Assembly: GCA_000745135.1 (NCBI GenBank)
Contig: JQNH01000001.1
Span: 3,519,501 to 3,583,500, forward strand
DNA: 64,000 nt
Reading direction: 5' to 3'
Source of the DNA: Rhizobiales bacterium YIM 77505
Lineage (GTDB): Bacteria > Pseudomonadota > Alphaproteobacteria > Rhizobiales > Beijerinckiaceae
The notes below the pieces were generated by a model. The model made no database searches. It saw only the letters and a list, made by a program, of their open reading frames with translations, and was not told where the DNA came from. The position numbers and the translations under genes were made by a program. Shown here piece by piece: positions 1 through 9,607 of the stretch (its first letter is position 1; each line of letters starts with the position of its first letter).

Positions 1-524
1 TGGAAATGAGCGGCGCCGATGGTCGAGCCGACGATGAAGAAGACGAGCGTGAGCAGCATGCGGGTCGAGCCGCCGCCCACGGTGTAAAGCGTACCCGACG
101 CACAGCCGCCTCCGAGCTGCATGCCGATCCCGAAGATGAAGGCGCCGAACACCACCGAGACGCCGATCGGGGCCACGAGGCCCTGCACCGGGTGCCCGAA
201 CAGCGTGCCCTCCGCCAGGGCCGGGAAGAAGAGGGTCGTTGCGACGGCCAGCATTACCATCTGCGCCCGCAGGCCTGCTCCCCGCCGGTCGGCGATGAAC
301 ACACGCCAAGCGGACGTGAAGCCGAACGCGGCGTGATAGAGCACGAGCCCAAGTCCGGCGCCGAGAATGTAAAGCGCCGCCTGGCGAGCATCGACCGCGC
401 GCCCGATCACCACCGCGCCGACCACAAGGGCCGCCAACGCCGCCAGGGACGCGCGTTGGCTGATTCCGGTCTCCGAAAGGCGAATGCCCGCTTCGCGGGA
501 TGGAAGAGTCGCGGAAAGGGACAT
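1..524 (-). CDS. YeeE/YedE-family sulfur-compound transporter, 3' end cut by window edge
   Basis: Integral membrane protein of the YeeE/YedE (TsuA) family, whose characterised members import thiosulfate. Only the first 174 residues are in the window; the frame is open to the edge. The translation begins MSLSATLPSREAGIRL and shows several hydrophobic helices (residues about 28-45, 50-66, 88-105, 118-135, 155-170). Around residue 135 it carries the family signature GGGCASGTLY, a Gly-rich re-entrant motif with the conserved Cys. The ATG at 524 is the only start close to the first helix. An AT-rich region with a TTGACA-like promoter lies upstream. The substrate is inferred from the family only; a selenium- or sulfite-related substrate is also possible. 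Confidence 0.75.
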   Translation of the reverse strand, partial: MSLSATLPSREAGIRLSETGISQRASLAALAALVVGAVVIGRAVDARQAALYILGAGLGLVLYHAAFGFTSAWRVFIADRRGAGLRAQMVMLAVATTLFFPALAEGTLFGHPVQGLVAPIGVSVVFGAFIFGIGMQLGGGCASGTLYTVGGGSTRMLLTLVFFIVGSTIGAAHF

Positions 525-596
525 GAGTAAATTCCCGCTCGCCGGCATTGCTGGTCAGGGCGGCGAGCCAATCAAAAAACGCCCAGCGTCGCTCGA

Positions 597-624
597 CAGA
601 TAAAACTACATGAACGAATGTCAA
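597..624 (-). promoter_or_regulatory. Putative sigma-70 promoter of the YeeE/YedE gene
   Basis: On the minus strand a perfect TTGACA (619-624) is followed after 16 bases by TATCTG (597-602), 73 bases before the ATG of the YeeE/YedE gene. The stretch 590-665 is clearly more AT-rich than its surroundings. The -10 element is weak, so this is a candidate only. Confidence 0.35.
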
Positions 625-745
625 TAGGCTAATATCTACATCATATCCCCGTCATTTTTATGCAGCCGTGTTTGCAGTGCGAGACGACGGCGTTTTCTCC
701 CCCTTACGACTTTGGTAGCATCCGCCCGCACGGAGGAGGCTCACG

Positions 746-1045
746 ATGACGAAAGGCGCGCCTGAGAGCGAAAAAAGAATGGCATTAAGCGCAGCTCCCT
801 ACCCGGCTGAGCTCGAACCGGCGCTTCAGAACGCCCTTGCCGTCCTCGCCAATATCGATGCCCATTACGATGAGGAACGGGAGAAGCTCGAGAGCTGGGC
901 AGGCCCCAAGAGCATCAAGGAGCGTCTGTCGAATCAGCTTGCCGAAGCGCATCGTCAAGAACGGGAGCCGCTGGTCCGGCGCCTTGCCGAGCTGCATCAG
1001 CGGTGGATGGCGGCGACCCTGTTCGGCCGTGCCACGATCCACTGA
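746..1045 (+). CDS. Small protein of unknown function (99 aa)
   Basis: I do not recognise a family. The protein is soluble, charged and predicted mostly helical: residues 25-50 carry DAHYDEEREKLESW and the C-terminal half has EAHRQEREPLVRRLAELHQRW, split here by its heptad-like spacing, which suggests a helical hairpin or short coiled coil. There is no signal peptide or membrane segment. The start is supported by a strong ribosome binding site (GGAGGAGG, 733-740). It stands alone, between the oppositely oriented transporter gene and the converging cyclic-di-GMP gene. The good ribosome binding site and typical codon use make it a likely real gene. Confidence 0.6.
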   Translation: MTKGAPESEKRMALSAAPYPAELEPALQNALAVLANIDAHYDEEREKLESWAGPKSIKERLSNQLAEAHRQEREPLVRRLAELHQRWMAATLFGRATIH

Positions 1046-1071
1046 GCCCGAATCTCTCGGCCTAGATAGGC

Positions 1072-3450
1072 TCAGGCAGCCGCACGATCGAGCATCGAGG
1101 TACTCGGCGGCAGTCCCACGACGTCGGCGAATGCCTCGATCGGGCGTGGTCTGCTGAAAAGATAGCCTTGCGCCTCGTCGCAGGCCTCCTCGGCCAGGAA
1201 TTTGGCTTGGCCGGCGGTCTCGACGCCCTCGGCGACCACTCCCATCCCGAGGCTGCGGCCAAGGCTGAGCACGGCGCGCACGATCGCAACCGCTTGTGGG
1301 TGGGTCTCCACCTGTCCGACGAAGCTGCGGTCGATCTTGATCTTGTCGAAAGGGAAGGCCTGGAGCGTCGCCAGGGAGGAATAGCCGGTTCCGAAGTCGT
1401 CCATGGCGATGCGAATGCCGAGCGCCTTGAGGCGGCGCAGGAGCGAAACCGCGCGCGGCAAGTCCCGAATGAGCACCGTCTCGGTCACCTCCAGTTCGAG
1501 GCGGGAGCCAGGCAGGCCCGTCTCCTGCAGAATGCCGCGGACGATCTCGGGCAGGTTCGGCTGCTGGAACTGGGCCGGGGAGAGGTTGACCGCGATCTTG
1601 ACCGGCCTCGACCAGCTTGCTGCATCGCGGCAGGCCTTCCGCAACACCCAGTCGCCCAGGGCCAGGATCTGCCCCGTCTCCTCGGCAATGGGCACGAAGA
1701 CGCTGGGCGGGATCGAGCCGCGCTCCGGGTGATGCCAGCGCACCAGGGCCTCAAAGCCGACGAGCTCGCTTGAAGCGATGTTGTACTGCGGCTGGTAAGC
1801 GAGCGTGAGCTGGTTGTGTGCGATCGCGCGCCTCAGCTCAGCCGCAAGCGCATGCCGCTCGCGCAGTTCACTGTCCATCTCAGGCTCGAAGCAGCGGAAG
1901 CTGCTGCGCCCCTCGGATTTCGCCCGGTAAAGGGCGGTATCGGCGTTGGCAAGGAGGCGATCAGGTTCGGCGCCATCCTCCGGACCGATGGACAGGCCGA
2001 TGCTGGCGCCGATCACGACGGCGTGGCCGGCCACTTCGAAGTCGGGCCGCATCGCTTCCATCACCCGCTGGGCAAGGGCGACCGCCCCTTGGGGCTGCAA
2101 GCCGCCGGGCTGGATGATGGCGAACTCGTCACCGCCCAGACGCGCCAGGATGTCATTCGGGCCGAGAGCATGACGCATCCGCCGCGCCGCCTCGACGAGC
2201 ACCGCATCGCCCGCGGCGTGACCGAACAGATCATTGATCTCCTTGAAGCGGTCGAGATCGATGCAAAGGACGGCGACCGACGTGCCTTGATCGAAGGCGT
2301 GGGCAAGTGCGTCCGCCAGGCGCTCGTTGAAGGTGGCCCGGTTCGCAAGCCCGGTGAGCACGTCGTGTTCGGCGAGAAAACGGATGCGCCGTTCGGCGGC
2401 CTTCTCCTGCCGCAGGTCCCGAATGGCGAAGACGCGTCGGTTGACTCCAGCCGCCCGGTCGAACGCCCGCGCGATGATCTCCACCGGGACCGTGGCGCCG
2501 TCGGCGCGGACGAGGTCTCCTTCGAGCCGATCGACCGAGCCCCGTTCCAGATGGGTTTGCAGCGCTGGGCCGAGGACATCCCGGGCGAAACGCATGCCGC
2601 ACGCCGCCTCGCGTGAGAGCCCGATCATGTCGCAGAAGCTCTTGTTGGCGTCCAGGATGACGTCATTCTCCGTGATGACGATGCCTTCGATGGTCGCTTC
2701 AGCGAGAACCCGCAGGCGCTGCTCCCCCGCATCGCGGGAGCGCTGGTCCAGCAGCAAGCTCAAGGTCCCGACCCCTAAGATCACGAGCGCGCCTGCCGCG
2801 ACCCCGATGGCGAGGACGCCGCTTTCCATACCCCTCTGGGGAACGAAGATGGCAGGGTCGAGGGTGATCGAAACTGCGGCCATGCCCGTGAAGTGCAGGC
2901 CTGCGATGGCGGCGGTGAGAATCGTGCTGGCGATCGCCAGCCTCCTGCCCTTCCCCGTGACGCCAAGAGCGATGGCCGTCAGCGCGACGCCGAGCAGAAG
3001 GGACGCGATGACATAGCCGCCCTCCCAGGTGAGATGGCCGGGGACGAGGAAGGCCTCCATCCCCGTGTAGTGCATGAGGCCGACGCCAGCCCCGACCACC
3101 GCCCCGCCAACCCACCGCCAGAGCGCCGCGCCCAAGCTTGCCGCCGCCCAAAAGCCAAGACCCATGCTGCCGATCGCGAGGAAGAGGGACAGGAGCGTGA
3201 GAGCAGGTTCATAGGCGGTCGGCAGCGCTGGCCGGAACGCGAGCATGGCGACGAAGTGCGTCGCCCAGGTGCCAACGCCAGCCGCCAGGCTCGTCAGAAA
3301 CAGCCAGCCGAGCCGCGAGAGGCCGGCTTCGCCCCGCGTGCGGCCGAAGAGCCGCAAGGCGCTGTACGAAGAGACGAGACAGATCAATGCCGCAAGAATG
3401 ACAAGACGAACGTCGTGCTCCGAAACGACACAGTTATAGACGCGCAGCAC
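1072..3450 (-). CDS. MHYT-PAS-GGDEF-EAL cyclic-di-GMP signalling protein
   Basis: Membrane-bound bifunctional cyclic-di-GMP protein. The N-terminal about 240 residues form a seven-helix MHYT sensor with repeated H-Y/F-T-G-M motifs (LMHYTGM, LHFTGMAA), proposed in the literature to bind a metal and sense O2, CO or NO. A PAS domain follows (about 255-360), then GGDEF (motif LGGDEFAI, with DLDRFKEINDLFGH) and EAL (FEALVRW, DDFGTGYSSL, KIDRSF, VVAEGVET). Both catalytic signatures look intact. The inhibitory I-site RxxD in front of GGDEF reads GPND, so product inhibition is probably lost. I chose the GTG at 3450 because AGGGGGG lies 7 bases upstream and homologues begin at LRVYNC; an ATG at 3483 is the alternative. 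Confidence 0.88.
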   Translation of the reverse strand: MLRVYNCVVSEHDVRLVILAALICLVSSYSALRLFGRTRGEAGLSRLGWLFLTSLAAGVGTWATHFVAMLAFRPALPTAYEPALTLLSLFLAIGSMGLGFWAAASLGAALWRWVGGAVVGAGVGLMHYTGMEAFLVPGHLTWEGGYVIASLLLGVALTAIALGVTGKGRRLAIASTILTAAIAGLHFTGMAAVSITLDPAIFVPQRGMESGVLAIGVAAGALVILGVGTLSLLLDQRSRDAGEQRLRVLAEATIEGIVITENDVILDANKSFCDMIGLSREAACGMRFARDVLGPALQTHLERGSVDRLEGDLVRADGATVPVEIIARAFDRAAGVNRRVFAIRDLRQEKAAERRIRFLAEHDVLTGLANRATFNERLADALAHAFDQGTSVAVLCIDLDRFKEINDLFGHAAGDAVLVEAARRMRHALGPNDILARLGGDEFAIIQPGGLQPQGAVALAQRVMEAMRPDFEVAGHAVVIGASIGLSIGPEDGAEPDRLLANADTALYRAKSEGRSSFRCFEPEMDSELRERHALAAELRRAIAHNQLTLAYQPQYNIASSELVGFEALVRWHHPERGSIPPSVFVPIAEETGQILALGDWVLRKACRDAASWSRPVKIAVNLSPAQFQQPNLPEIVRGILQETGLPGSRLELEVTETVLIRDLPRAVSLLRRLKALGIRIAMDDFGTGYSSLATLQAFPFDKIKIDRSFVGQVETHPQAVAIVRAVLSLGRSLGMGVVAEGVETAGQAKFLAEEACDEAQGYLFSRPRPIEAFADVVGLPPSTSMLDRAAA

Positions 3451-3521
3451 CCGACCCCCCTTTGCCGCGAAGGGCATCAGCATGGGGACGGGTCGATAAA
3501 ATTCTCCTCAAAGATTTGGTT

Positions 3522-3540
3522 GAAGGATCATGAATCCTTC
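3522..3540. terminator. Short perfect hairpin between terC-like gene and the MHYT gene
   Basis: GAAGGAT and ATCCTTC form a perfect 7-bp stem around CATGA. It lies downstream of the TerC gene and upstream of the MHYT gene, both on the minus strand. There is no T-run, so terminator activity is uncertain; an operator is equally possible. Confidence 0.25.
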
Positions 3541-3571
3541 CAGGCGCATCATCGCCCCAAGCTTTTATCGG

Positions 3572-4378
3572 TCATACCCGTGCCTTCTCGGGCCTCGTCT
3601 CGCGCGCCTGCTGCGCTGCAGCAGCGCGCGCTGCCTCGCGTTTCTGGCTCGCCCGTCGGGAGAGGAGGTTCAGGCTCTCGACCAGCGCCGAGAAGGCCAT
3701 CGCGGCATAAATGTAGCCCTTGGGCACATGCACGCCCATGCCCTCTGCGATCAGGGCCATGCCGATCATCAGGAGGAAGCTGAGGGCCAGCATCACGACC
3801 GTAGGATTGCGCTGAATGAAGGCCGCGAGCGGATTGGCCGCGACCAGCATCACCGTCACGGCGGCAAGAACGGCAATCACCATGATTGGGAGATGGTCGG
3901 TCATGCCGACGGCGGTGATGATGCTGTCGAGGGAGAAGACCAGATCGAGGATCAGAATCTGGCCGATGGCCGATGCGAAGGTGATGTTCGCCCGCCGACT
4001 GTCGAAGAGGTCCGGTCCGGGATCCGGATCGACGTTGTGGTGGATTTCCTTCGTCGCCTTCCACACGAGGAAAAGGCCGCCGCCGATGAGGATCAGATCT
4101 CGCCAGGAGAAGGCGTGCCCGAAGAGGGTGAACAGGGGCTGCGTGAGCTGGACGATGAAGGCGATCGTGCCCAGGAGCGCAAGCCGCAAGCCCAGCGCCA
4201 GGCCGATCCCGATCCGTCGCGCCTTCGCCTGCTGCGCCTCCGGCAGCTTGTTGGTGAGAATGGAGATGAAGATGAGGTTGTCGATGCCAAGCACCACCTC
4301 CATGGCCACAAGGGTCAGGAGCGCCACCCACGCGTTCGGATCGGCGGCGAGTTCAAGGAGTTGCTGCAGCACAGACAA
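3572..4378 (-). CDS. TerC-family integral membrane protein
   Basis: Polytopic membrane protein of the TerC family (268 aa). Family members with known function export Mn2+ or protect exported metalloproteins. The diagnostic acidic helices are present: [14 protein letters not shown] near residue 28-41 and [15 protein letters not shown] near residue 140, each carrying the conserved Asp that would line a cation site. About seven hydrophobic segments are visible, with a charged Ala/Arg-rich C-terminal tail. The first codon appears to be TTG (4376-4378), preceded by GGGGA at good spacing; a GTG two codons later is the alternative. A second, different TerC-family gene lies at 55142. The exact ion is not determined by sequence. 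Confidence 0.85.
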   Translation of the reverse strand: MSVLQQLLELAADPNAWVALLTLVAMEVVLGIDNLIFISILTNKLPEAQQAKARRIGIGLALGLRLALLGTIAFIVQLTQPLFTLFGHAFSWRDLILIGGGLFLVWKATKEIHHNVDPDPGPDLFDSRRANITFASAIGQILILDLVFSLDSIITAVGMTDHLPIMVIAVLAAVTVMLVAANPLAAFIQRNPTVVMLALSFLLMIGMALIAEGMGVHVPKGYIYAAMAFSALVESLNLLSRRASQKREAARAAAAQQARETRPEKARV

Positions 4379-4432
4379 AGATCCCCGAAAGAGAAGCCTA
4401 GACGCCGGACGGCAAGGAAAACGGAAGCGTTC

Positions 4433-6721
4433 TTAGCCGCCGACGTTGAAGGCCGCCAGCACCGCCATGTTCACAAGGTCCGTGTCGGTGGCGCCGAGCT
4501 GGACAATCTGCACCGGCTTGTCGAGGCCGACGATGAGGGGCCCGAGCACCATGGCGCCGCCGAGCTCCTGGAGAAGCTTGGTCGAGATCGAGGCCGAGTG
4601 GAAGGCGGGCATGACCAGCACGTTCGCAGGGCCCGTGAGGCGGCAGAAGGGATAGGCGGCCATGAGATCCCGATTGAGCGCCACGTCGGCGGCGATGTCG
4701 CCGTCATATTCGAAGTCGACGCGGGTGCGGTCGAGGAGGCGGACCGCCTCCTGCACCTTTTCGGCGCGTTCGCCGGGCGGCTGGCCGAAGGTGGAGAAGG
4801 CCAGGAGCGCCACCCGCGGCTCGTAGCCAAGCCGTCGCGCCACGCCCGCCGCCTCAATGGCAATCTCGGCGATGTCCTGCGCGCCGGGCATTTCGGTGAT
4901 GGCGGTGTCGGCCACGAGCACTGTCCGGCCTCGTGCCAGGCACACGGACACGCCGATGACGCGATGCCCGGGCTTGGCGTCGATCACGTGGCGAACGTCG
5001 TTGAGGGCCGTCGAGAAGTTGCGGGTGACGCCCGTCACCATCGCATCGGCATCGCCAAGCGCCACCATCGACGCGGCGAAGTGGTTCCGGTCCTGATTGA
5101 TGAGGCGCTGACAGTCGCGGAACAGGAAGCCGCGGCGCTGCAGGCGTTCATAGAGGAATTGGGCATAGACGGCGTTGCGGTGGGACAGGCGAGCGTTGTG
5201 GATCTCGATGCCTTCACGCCCTTTCAGATCGATGCCGGCCGCCTCTGCGGTCTGATGGACGCGATCTTCGCGGCCGACCAGGATGGCTGTCCCGAGGCCC
5301 TGGTTGACGAAGGAGATCGCGGCCCGGATGACCTGCTCCTCCTCTCCTTCAGCGAACACCACCCGCTTCGGGAACTTGCGCACGCGCTCGAAGATCGAGT
5401 TGAGCGTGCCGGCGACCGGGTCCCGGCGCGCGGAGAGCTGCGCCTTGTAGGCGCGGAAATCCGCAATGGGCTTTCTGGCCACGCCCGTGTCCATCGCGGC
5501 TTTGGCGACCGCTGGAGGAACGGTGTGGATGAGGCGCGGATCGAAGGGAACGGGAATGATGTAGTCGCGCCCGAAGCGTGGGCGGGAGCCTTGATAGGCG
5601 GCAGCGACCTCGTCCGGCACGTCCTCGCGGGCAAGCTCCGCGAGCGCCCTCGCCGCGGCGATCTTCATCTCCATGTTGATGGCGGTGGCACGCACATCGA
5701 GAGCCCCGCGGAAGATGTAGGGAAAGCCGAGCACGTTGTTGATCTGGTTGGGATAGTCCGAGCGGCCGGTCGCCATGATCGCGTCATCGCGGATGGCCGC
5801 GACCTCCTCGACCGTGATCTCCGGGTCCGGGTTGGCCATGGCGAAGATGATCGGCTGGTCAGCCATCGATCGGATCATCGCCTCGGTGAATGCCCCTTTC
5901 ACCGAGAGGCCGAAGACTGCATCGGCGCCCTCCATCGCCTCCTCGAGGGTGCGCGCCTTGGTGTCGGCGGCGTGGGCCGCCTTCCACTGGTTCATACCCT
6001 CCGTGCGGCTCCGATAGACCACCCCTTTGGTGTCGCACAGGATGACGTTGTTGGGCCTCAAGCCGAGCGCCTTCAGGAGCTCGACCGAGGCAATGCCCGC
6101 GGCGCCAGCCCCGTTCACCACCAGCTTCGTGTCCGCGATCTCGCGTCCGGTCAGGTGCAAGGCGTTGATGAGACCCGCGGCGGCGATGATGGCCGTGCCA
6201 TGCTGGTCGTCGTGGAAGACGGGGATGTCCATCAGCTCGCGCAGGCGCTCCTCGATGATGAAGCATTCCGGCGCCTTGATGTCCTCCAGGTTCACCCCGC
6301 CGAAGGTGGGCGCGAGGTAGCGCACGCAGTTGATGAAGGCATCTGCGTCCTCGGTGCCGACCTCCAGGTCGAAGGCGTCGATGTCGGCGAAGCGCTTGAA
6401 CAGCACCGCCTTGCCTTCCATGACCGGCTTCGACGCCATGGCGCCGCGGTTTCCGAGGCCGAGGATGGCCGTGCCGTTCGAAATCACCGCCACCAGGTTG
6501 CCCTTGGCCGTGTAATCGAAGGCGCAGGCCGGGTTCTCGGCGATGGCGAGCACCGGCACGGCGACTCCGGGCGAGTAGGCGAGCGAGAGGTCGCGCTGCG
6601 TCGCCATGGGCTTCGTCGCTACCACTTCGAGCTTCCCCGGCCTGCCATGGGCATGAAACTGCAAAGCTTCCTGCTCGGTGAAGGTGGGACGGGGCCGACG
6701 GGAGGAGCGCGGGTTTTTCAT
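4433..6721 (-). CDS. maeB: NADP-dependent malic enzyme (malic/phosphotransacetylase fusion)
   Basis: Oxidative decarboxylation of malate to pyruvate with NADP+, linking the TCA cycle to gluconeogenesis and NADPH supply. At 762 residues it has the long proteobacterial MaeB layout: malic domain ([10 protein letters not shown] near residue 49, HDDQHGTAI near 169), NAD(P)-binding fold (GAGAAGIA near 204), and from about residue 440 a phosphotransacetylase-like domain ([13 protein letters not shown]) that in studied MaeB proteins regulates activity, binding acetyl-CoA, rather than catalysing. It is divergent to mutS with a 149-base gap, a pairing common in Rhizobiales. The ATG at 6721 starts [20 protein letters not shown], typical of the family. 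Confidence 0.95.
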   Translation of the reverse strand: MKNPRSSRRPRPTFTEQEALQFHAHGRPGKLEVVATKPMATQRDLSLAYSPGVAVPVLAIAENPACAFDYTAKGNLVAVISNGTAILGLGNRGAMASKPVMEGKAVLFKRFADIDAFDLEVGTEDADAFINCVRYLAPTFGGVNLEDIKAPECFIIEERLRELMDIPVFHDDQHGTAIIAAAGLINALHLTGREIADTKLVVNGAGAAGIASVELLKALGLRPNNVILCDTKGVVYRSRTEGMNQWKAAHAADTKARTLEEAMEGADAVFGLSVKGAFTEAMIRSMADQPIIFAMANPDPEITVEEVAAIRDDAIMATGRSDYPNQINNVLGFPYIFRGALDVRATAINMEMKIAAARALAELAREDVPDEVAAAYQGSRPRFGRDYIIPVPFDPRLIHTVPPAVAKAAMDTGVARKPIADFRAYKAQLSARRDPVAGTLNSIFERVRKFPKRVVFAEGEEEQVIRAAISFVNQGLGTAILVGREDRVHQTAEAAGIDLKGREGIEIHNARLSHRNAVYAQFLYERLQRRGFLFRDCQRLINQDRNHFAASMVALGDADAMVTGVTRNFSTALNDVRHVIDAKPGHRVIGVSVCLARGRTVLVADTAITEMPGAQDIAEIAIEAAGVARRLGYEPRVALLAFSTFGQPPGERAEKVQEAVRLLDRTRVDFEYDGDIAADVALNRDLMAAYPFCRLTGPANVLVMPAFHSASISTKLLQELGGAMVLGPLIVGLDKPVQIVQLGATDTDLVNMAVLAAFNVGG

Positions 6722-6870
6722 GGGACGGGCGTTTCCAGACGTGTCGCTGTGGTGCCTTGGCGGGAGATCGACCTTAAGACACGCAAAGCGAACCGCTCAA
6801 GGGCGGGTTGTCCACGCCGACCACAGGGGGAGCGGGTGAAAGACCTTCCTTCCTTTGCTAGGGTCCCCCA

Positions 6871-9603
6871 ATGAACATGGATGCCGCCCGCACCATCCGG
6901 ATAGAGGAGGCTGAACGCCTCGCCCCCGAGCACGGCCGCACGACGCCGATGATGGCGCAGTATCTTGCCATCAAGGCCGCCCATTCCGATTGCCTGCTGT
7001 TCTACCGGATGGGCGACTTCTACGAGCTCTTCTTCGAAGATGCGGAGGTGGCAAGCCGCGCCCTCGGTATCGTGCTGACGAAGCGCGGCAGGCACCAGGG
7101 CGCGGACATCCCCATGTGCGGCGTTCCGGTGGAGCGCGCCGACGACTATCTGCAGCGCCTCATCGCGCAAGGCTACCGCGTCGCCGTCTGCGAGCAGGCG
7201 GAGGACCCGGCGGAAGCAAAGAAGCGCGGCGCCAAGAGCGTCGTGCGCCGCGAAGTCGTGCGCATCGTTACGCCCGGCACCATCACCGAAGACCAGCTGC
7301 TTGAACCAAGACAGGCCAACATCCTGCTCGCCGTCGCCCGCCGCCGCGCATCCGACGCAGGCTGGCTGTATGGGCTTGCGGCGCTCGACATCTCCACGGG
7401 CCGCTTCACCCTTTCCCAAACAGATGGCTTGAGCCTCGCCGCAGAGATCGCCCGGCTCGAACCGCGCGAGATCGTCGTGCCGGACCTCGTGCACGACGAT
7501 CCGGAGCTGCGCCCCCTCTGGCGGGAGGTTCATGCCGCCATTGTGCCGATCGCCCGTGAGGGGCTCGACGCCGCGTCGGCCGAGCGGCGGCTGTGCGATT
7601 TCTTCGGCGTTGCCACACTCGACAGCTTCGGCGCCTTCGCGCCTGTGGAGCTTGCCGCCGCTGGAGCAGCCCTCCTCTATGTGGAGCGCACGCAACTGGG
7701 ACAGCGCCCGGCGCTTCAGCCGCCGCGCCGCGAAGAGGCGAGCGGCCTTGTGGCCATCGATGCAGCGACCCGCGCCAATCTCGAGCTCACGAGGACGCTG
7801 TCCGGCGACCGGACCGGGAGCTTGCTTGCCACGATCGACCGCACTGTGACCCCCGGGGGGGCGCGACTCCTGGCGGAACGCCTTTCCGGACCCCTCACCA
7901 GCGTCTCCGCGATCCGGCGCCGTCAGGAGGCGGTCGCCTTCCTGGTCGACGGCGAGGAACTCCGCCAGGAGCTCCGAAAGATCCTCCGCTCGGCGCCCGA
8001 TCTCGCCCGTGCCCTCTCCCGCCTCAACCTCGACCGCGGCGGCCCGCGGGACCTCGCCTGTGTGAGGGATGGGCTCGACGCGGCGCGCCGGATCGCTGCC
8101 TTGCTCGCCCTCGTCGATGACCTGCCGGAAGAGTTGGCACAGGCTGCCGACGCGCTGCAGGCGCCTGACGGATCTCTCCCCGACCAACTCGCCGCGGTGC
8201 TCGCGGACGAGCTTCCGCTCAACAAGCGCGACGGCGGCTTCGTGCGCAGCGGTTATCTTCCGGCGCTCGATGAGGCGCGCGAGCTGCAGCAGGATTCCCG
8301 CCGCTTCATCGCGGCGTTGCAGGCGCGCTACGCTGCTGAGACGGGTTGCCGGACGCTGCGCATCAAGCACAACCACGTGCTTGGCTATTTCGTGGAGGTG
8401 CCGCAAGCGGTCGGCGAGGATTTCCTGCGCGGCTCCCACAAGGACACCTTCATCCACCGCCAGACCATGGCCGACGCCATGCGTTTCTCGACAGCGGAGC
8501 TGGCGGAGCTTCAGTCGCGCATCGTCTCGGCGGCGGATCAAGCGCTCCGCCTGGAGCTCGCCCTCTTCGATGAGCTCGCGGAACAGGTTCGCAAGGCGTC
8601 GGAGGCGATCGCGGCGGCCACCGCCGCGCTCGCGGTGATCGACGTGACGGCGGCGCTCGCAGACCTTGCCGCCGACCGCGGATGGACCCGGCCCAAGGTC
8701 GACGCGAGCCTCGCGTTCCGGATCGTCGGCGGTCGCCACCCCGTCGTGGAGGAGGCGCTGAAGAGGGACGGCCGGCCCTTCATCGCCAATGACGGCGACC
8801 TGTCGGGGGACGCCAACGCGCTGGAGGGCGGGCGCATTTCTCTCGTCACCGGACCGAACATGGGCGGCAAGTCGACTTATCTGCGCCAGACCGCGTTGAT
8901 CGCGGTGTTGGCCCAGATGGGCTCCTTCGTACCGGCACGCGAGGCGCATCTTGGCGTGATCGACCGCCTCTTCTCCCGCGTCGGCGCTGCCGACGATCTC
9001 GCGCGCGGGCGCTCCACCTTCATGGTCGAGATGGTGGAGACGGCGGCAATCCTGAACCAGGCCACGGTGCGCTCGCTCGTCATCCTGGACGAGATCGGAC
9101 GCGGCACCGCCACCTTCGACGGGCTATCGATCGCCTGGGCGACCATCGAACATCTCCACGACGTCAATCGTTGCCGGACGCTGTTCGCAACCCACTTCCA
9201 CGAGCTGACCGCCCTCTCCGAACGCCTGCCGCGCCTGTCCAATGCGACGCTCAAGGTCGCGGAATGGGACGGCGAGGTGGTCTTCCTGCACGAGGTCGTG
9301 CCTGGCGCCGCCGACCGCTCCTATGGCCTCCAGGTGGCACGCCTTGCCGGTCTCCCCTCCTCTGTGATCGAGCGTGCCAAGACCATTCTCGCCGAGCTCG
9401 AGCGCTCCGACCGGGAGCGGCCGAAGCAGGCCCTCGTGGATGACCTGCCGCTGTTCGCGGCACTCGCCGCGCAACCGGCGCCAGCGGCGAAGCCCGATGC
9501 GTTGCGCGAAATCCTCGCCACTCTCGATCCCGACGAAATGACCCCACGCGAGGCTCTGGAGGCGCTCTATCGTCTCAAGGCAGCGGCGCGGCAGAAGCCA
9601 TGA
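6871..9603 (+). CDS. mutS: DNA mismatch repair protein MutS
   Basis: Recognises mismatches and small loops and starts MutL-dependent repair. The 910-residue length is normal. The mismatch-probing Phe-Tyr-Glu triad is at residues 50-52 (GDFYELFF). The ABC-type ATPase domain has the Walker A motif GPNMGGKST near residue 661 and the Walker B region ILDEIGRGT near residue 738, followed by the conserved THFHELT. The C-terminal tail contains the [10 protein letters not shown] clamp-interaction-like segment. No strong ribosome binding site precedes ATG 6871; the ATG two codons later is possible. It converges with the histidine kinase gene, with only 4 bases between the stops and no visible terminator. 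Confidence 0.97.
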   Translation: MNMDAARTIRIEEAERLAPEHGRTTPMMAQYLAIKAAHSDCLLFYRMGDFYELFFEDAEVASRALGIVLTKRGRHQGADIPMCGVPVERADDYLQRLIAQGYRVAVCEQAEDPAEAKKRGAKSVVRREVVRIVTPGTITEDQLLEPRQANILLAVARRRASDAGWLYGLAALDISTGRFTLSQTDGLSLAAEIARLEPREIVVPDLVHDDPELRPLWREVHAAIVPIAREGLDAASAERRLCDFFGVATLDSFGAFAPVELAAAGAALLYVERTQLGQRPALQPPRREEASGLVAIDAATRANLELTRTLSGDRTGSLLATIDRTVTPGGARLLAERLSGPLTSVSAIRRRQEAVAFLVDGEELRQELRKILRSAPDLARALSRLNLDRGGPRDLACVRDGLDAARRIAALLALVDDLPEELAQAADALQAPDGSLPDQLAAVLADELPLNKRDGGFVRSGYLPALDEARELQQDSRRFIAALQARYAAETGCRTLRIKHNHVLGYFVEVPQAVGEDFLRGSHKDTFIHRQTMADAMRFSTAELAELQSRIVSAADQALRLELALFDELAEQVRKASEAIAAATAALAVIDVTAALADLAADRGWTRPKVDASLAFRIVGGRHPVVEEALKRDGRPFIANDGDLSGDANALEGGRISLVTGPNMGGKSTYLRQTALIAVLAQMGSFVPAREAHLGVIDRLFSRVGAADDLARGRSTFMVEMVETAAILNQATVRSLVILDEIGRGTATFDGLSIAWATIEHLHDVNRCRTLFATHFHELTALSERLPRLSNATLKVAEWDGEVVFLHEVVPGAADRSYGLQVARLAGLPSSVIERAKTILAELERSDRERPKQALVDDLPLFAALAAQPAPAAKPDALREILATLDPDEMTPREALEALYRLKAAARQKP

Positions 9604-9607
9604 GCCT

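Noticed and set aside
3530-6874. Open frame of 1114 codons on the plus strand across terC-like and maeB genes
   Set aside because: It is the antisense of two clearly homologous minus-strand genes. Its product is rich in His, Arg, Gly and Asp with no domain, as expected from GC-rich antisense frames.
6718-8949. Open frame of 743 codons antisense to mutS
   Set aside because: mutS on the other strand has all its motifs; the antisense product has the usual Arg/Gly/Ala-rich composition and no recognisable feature.
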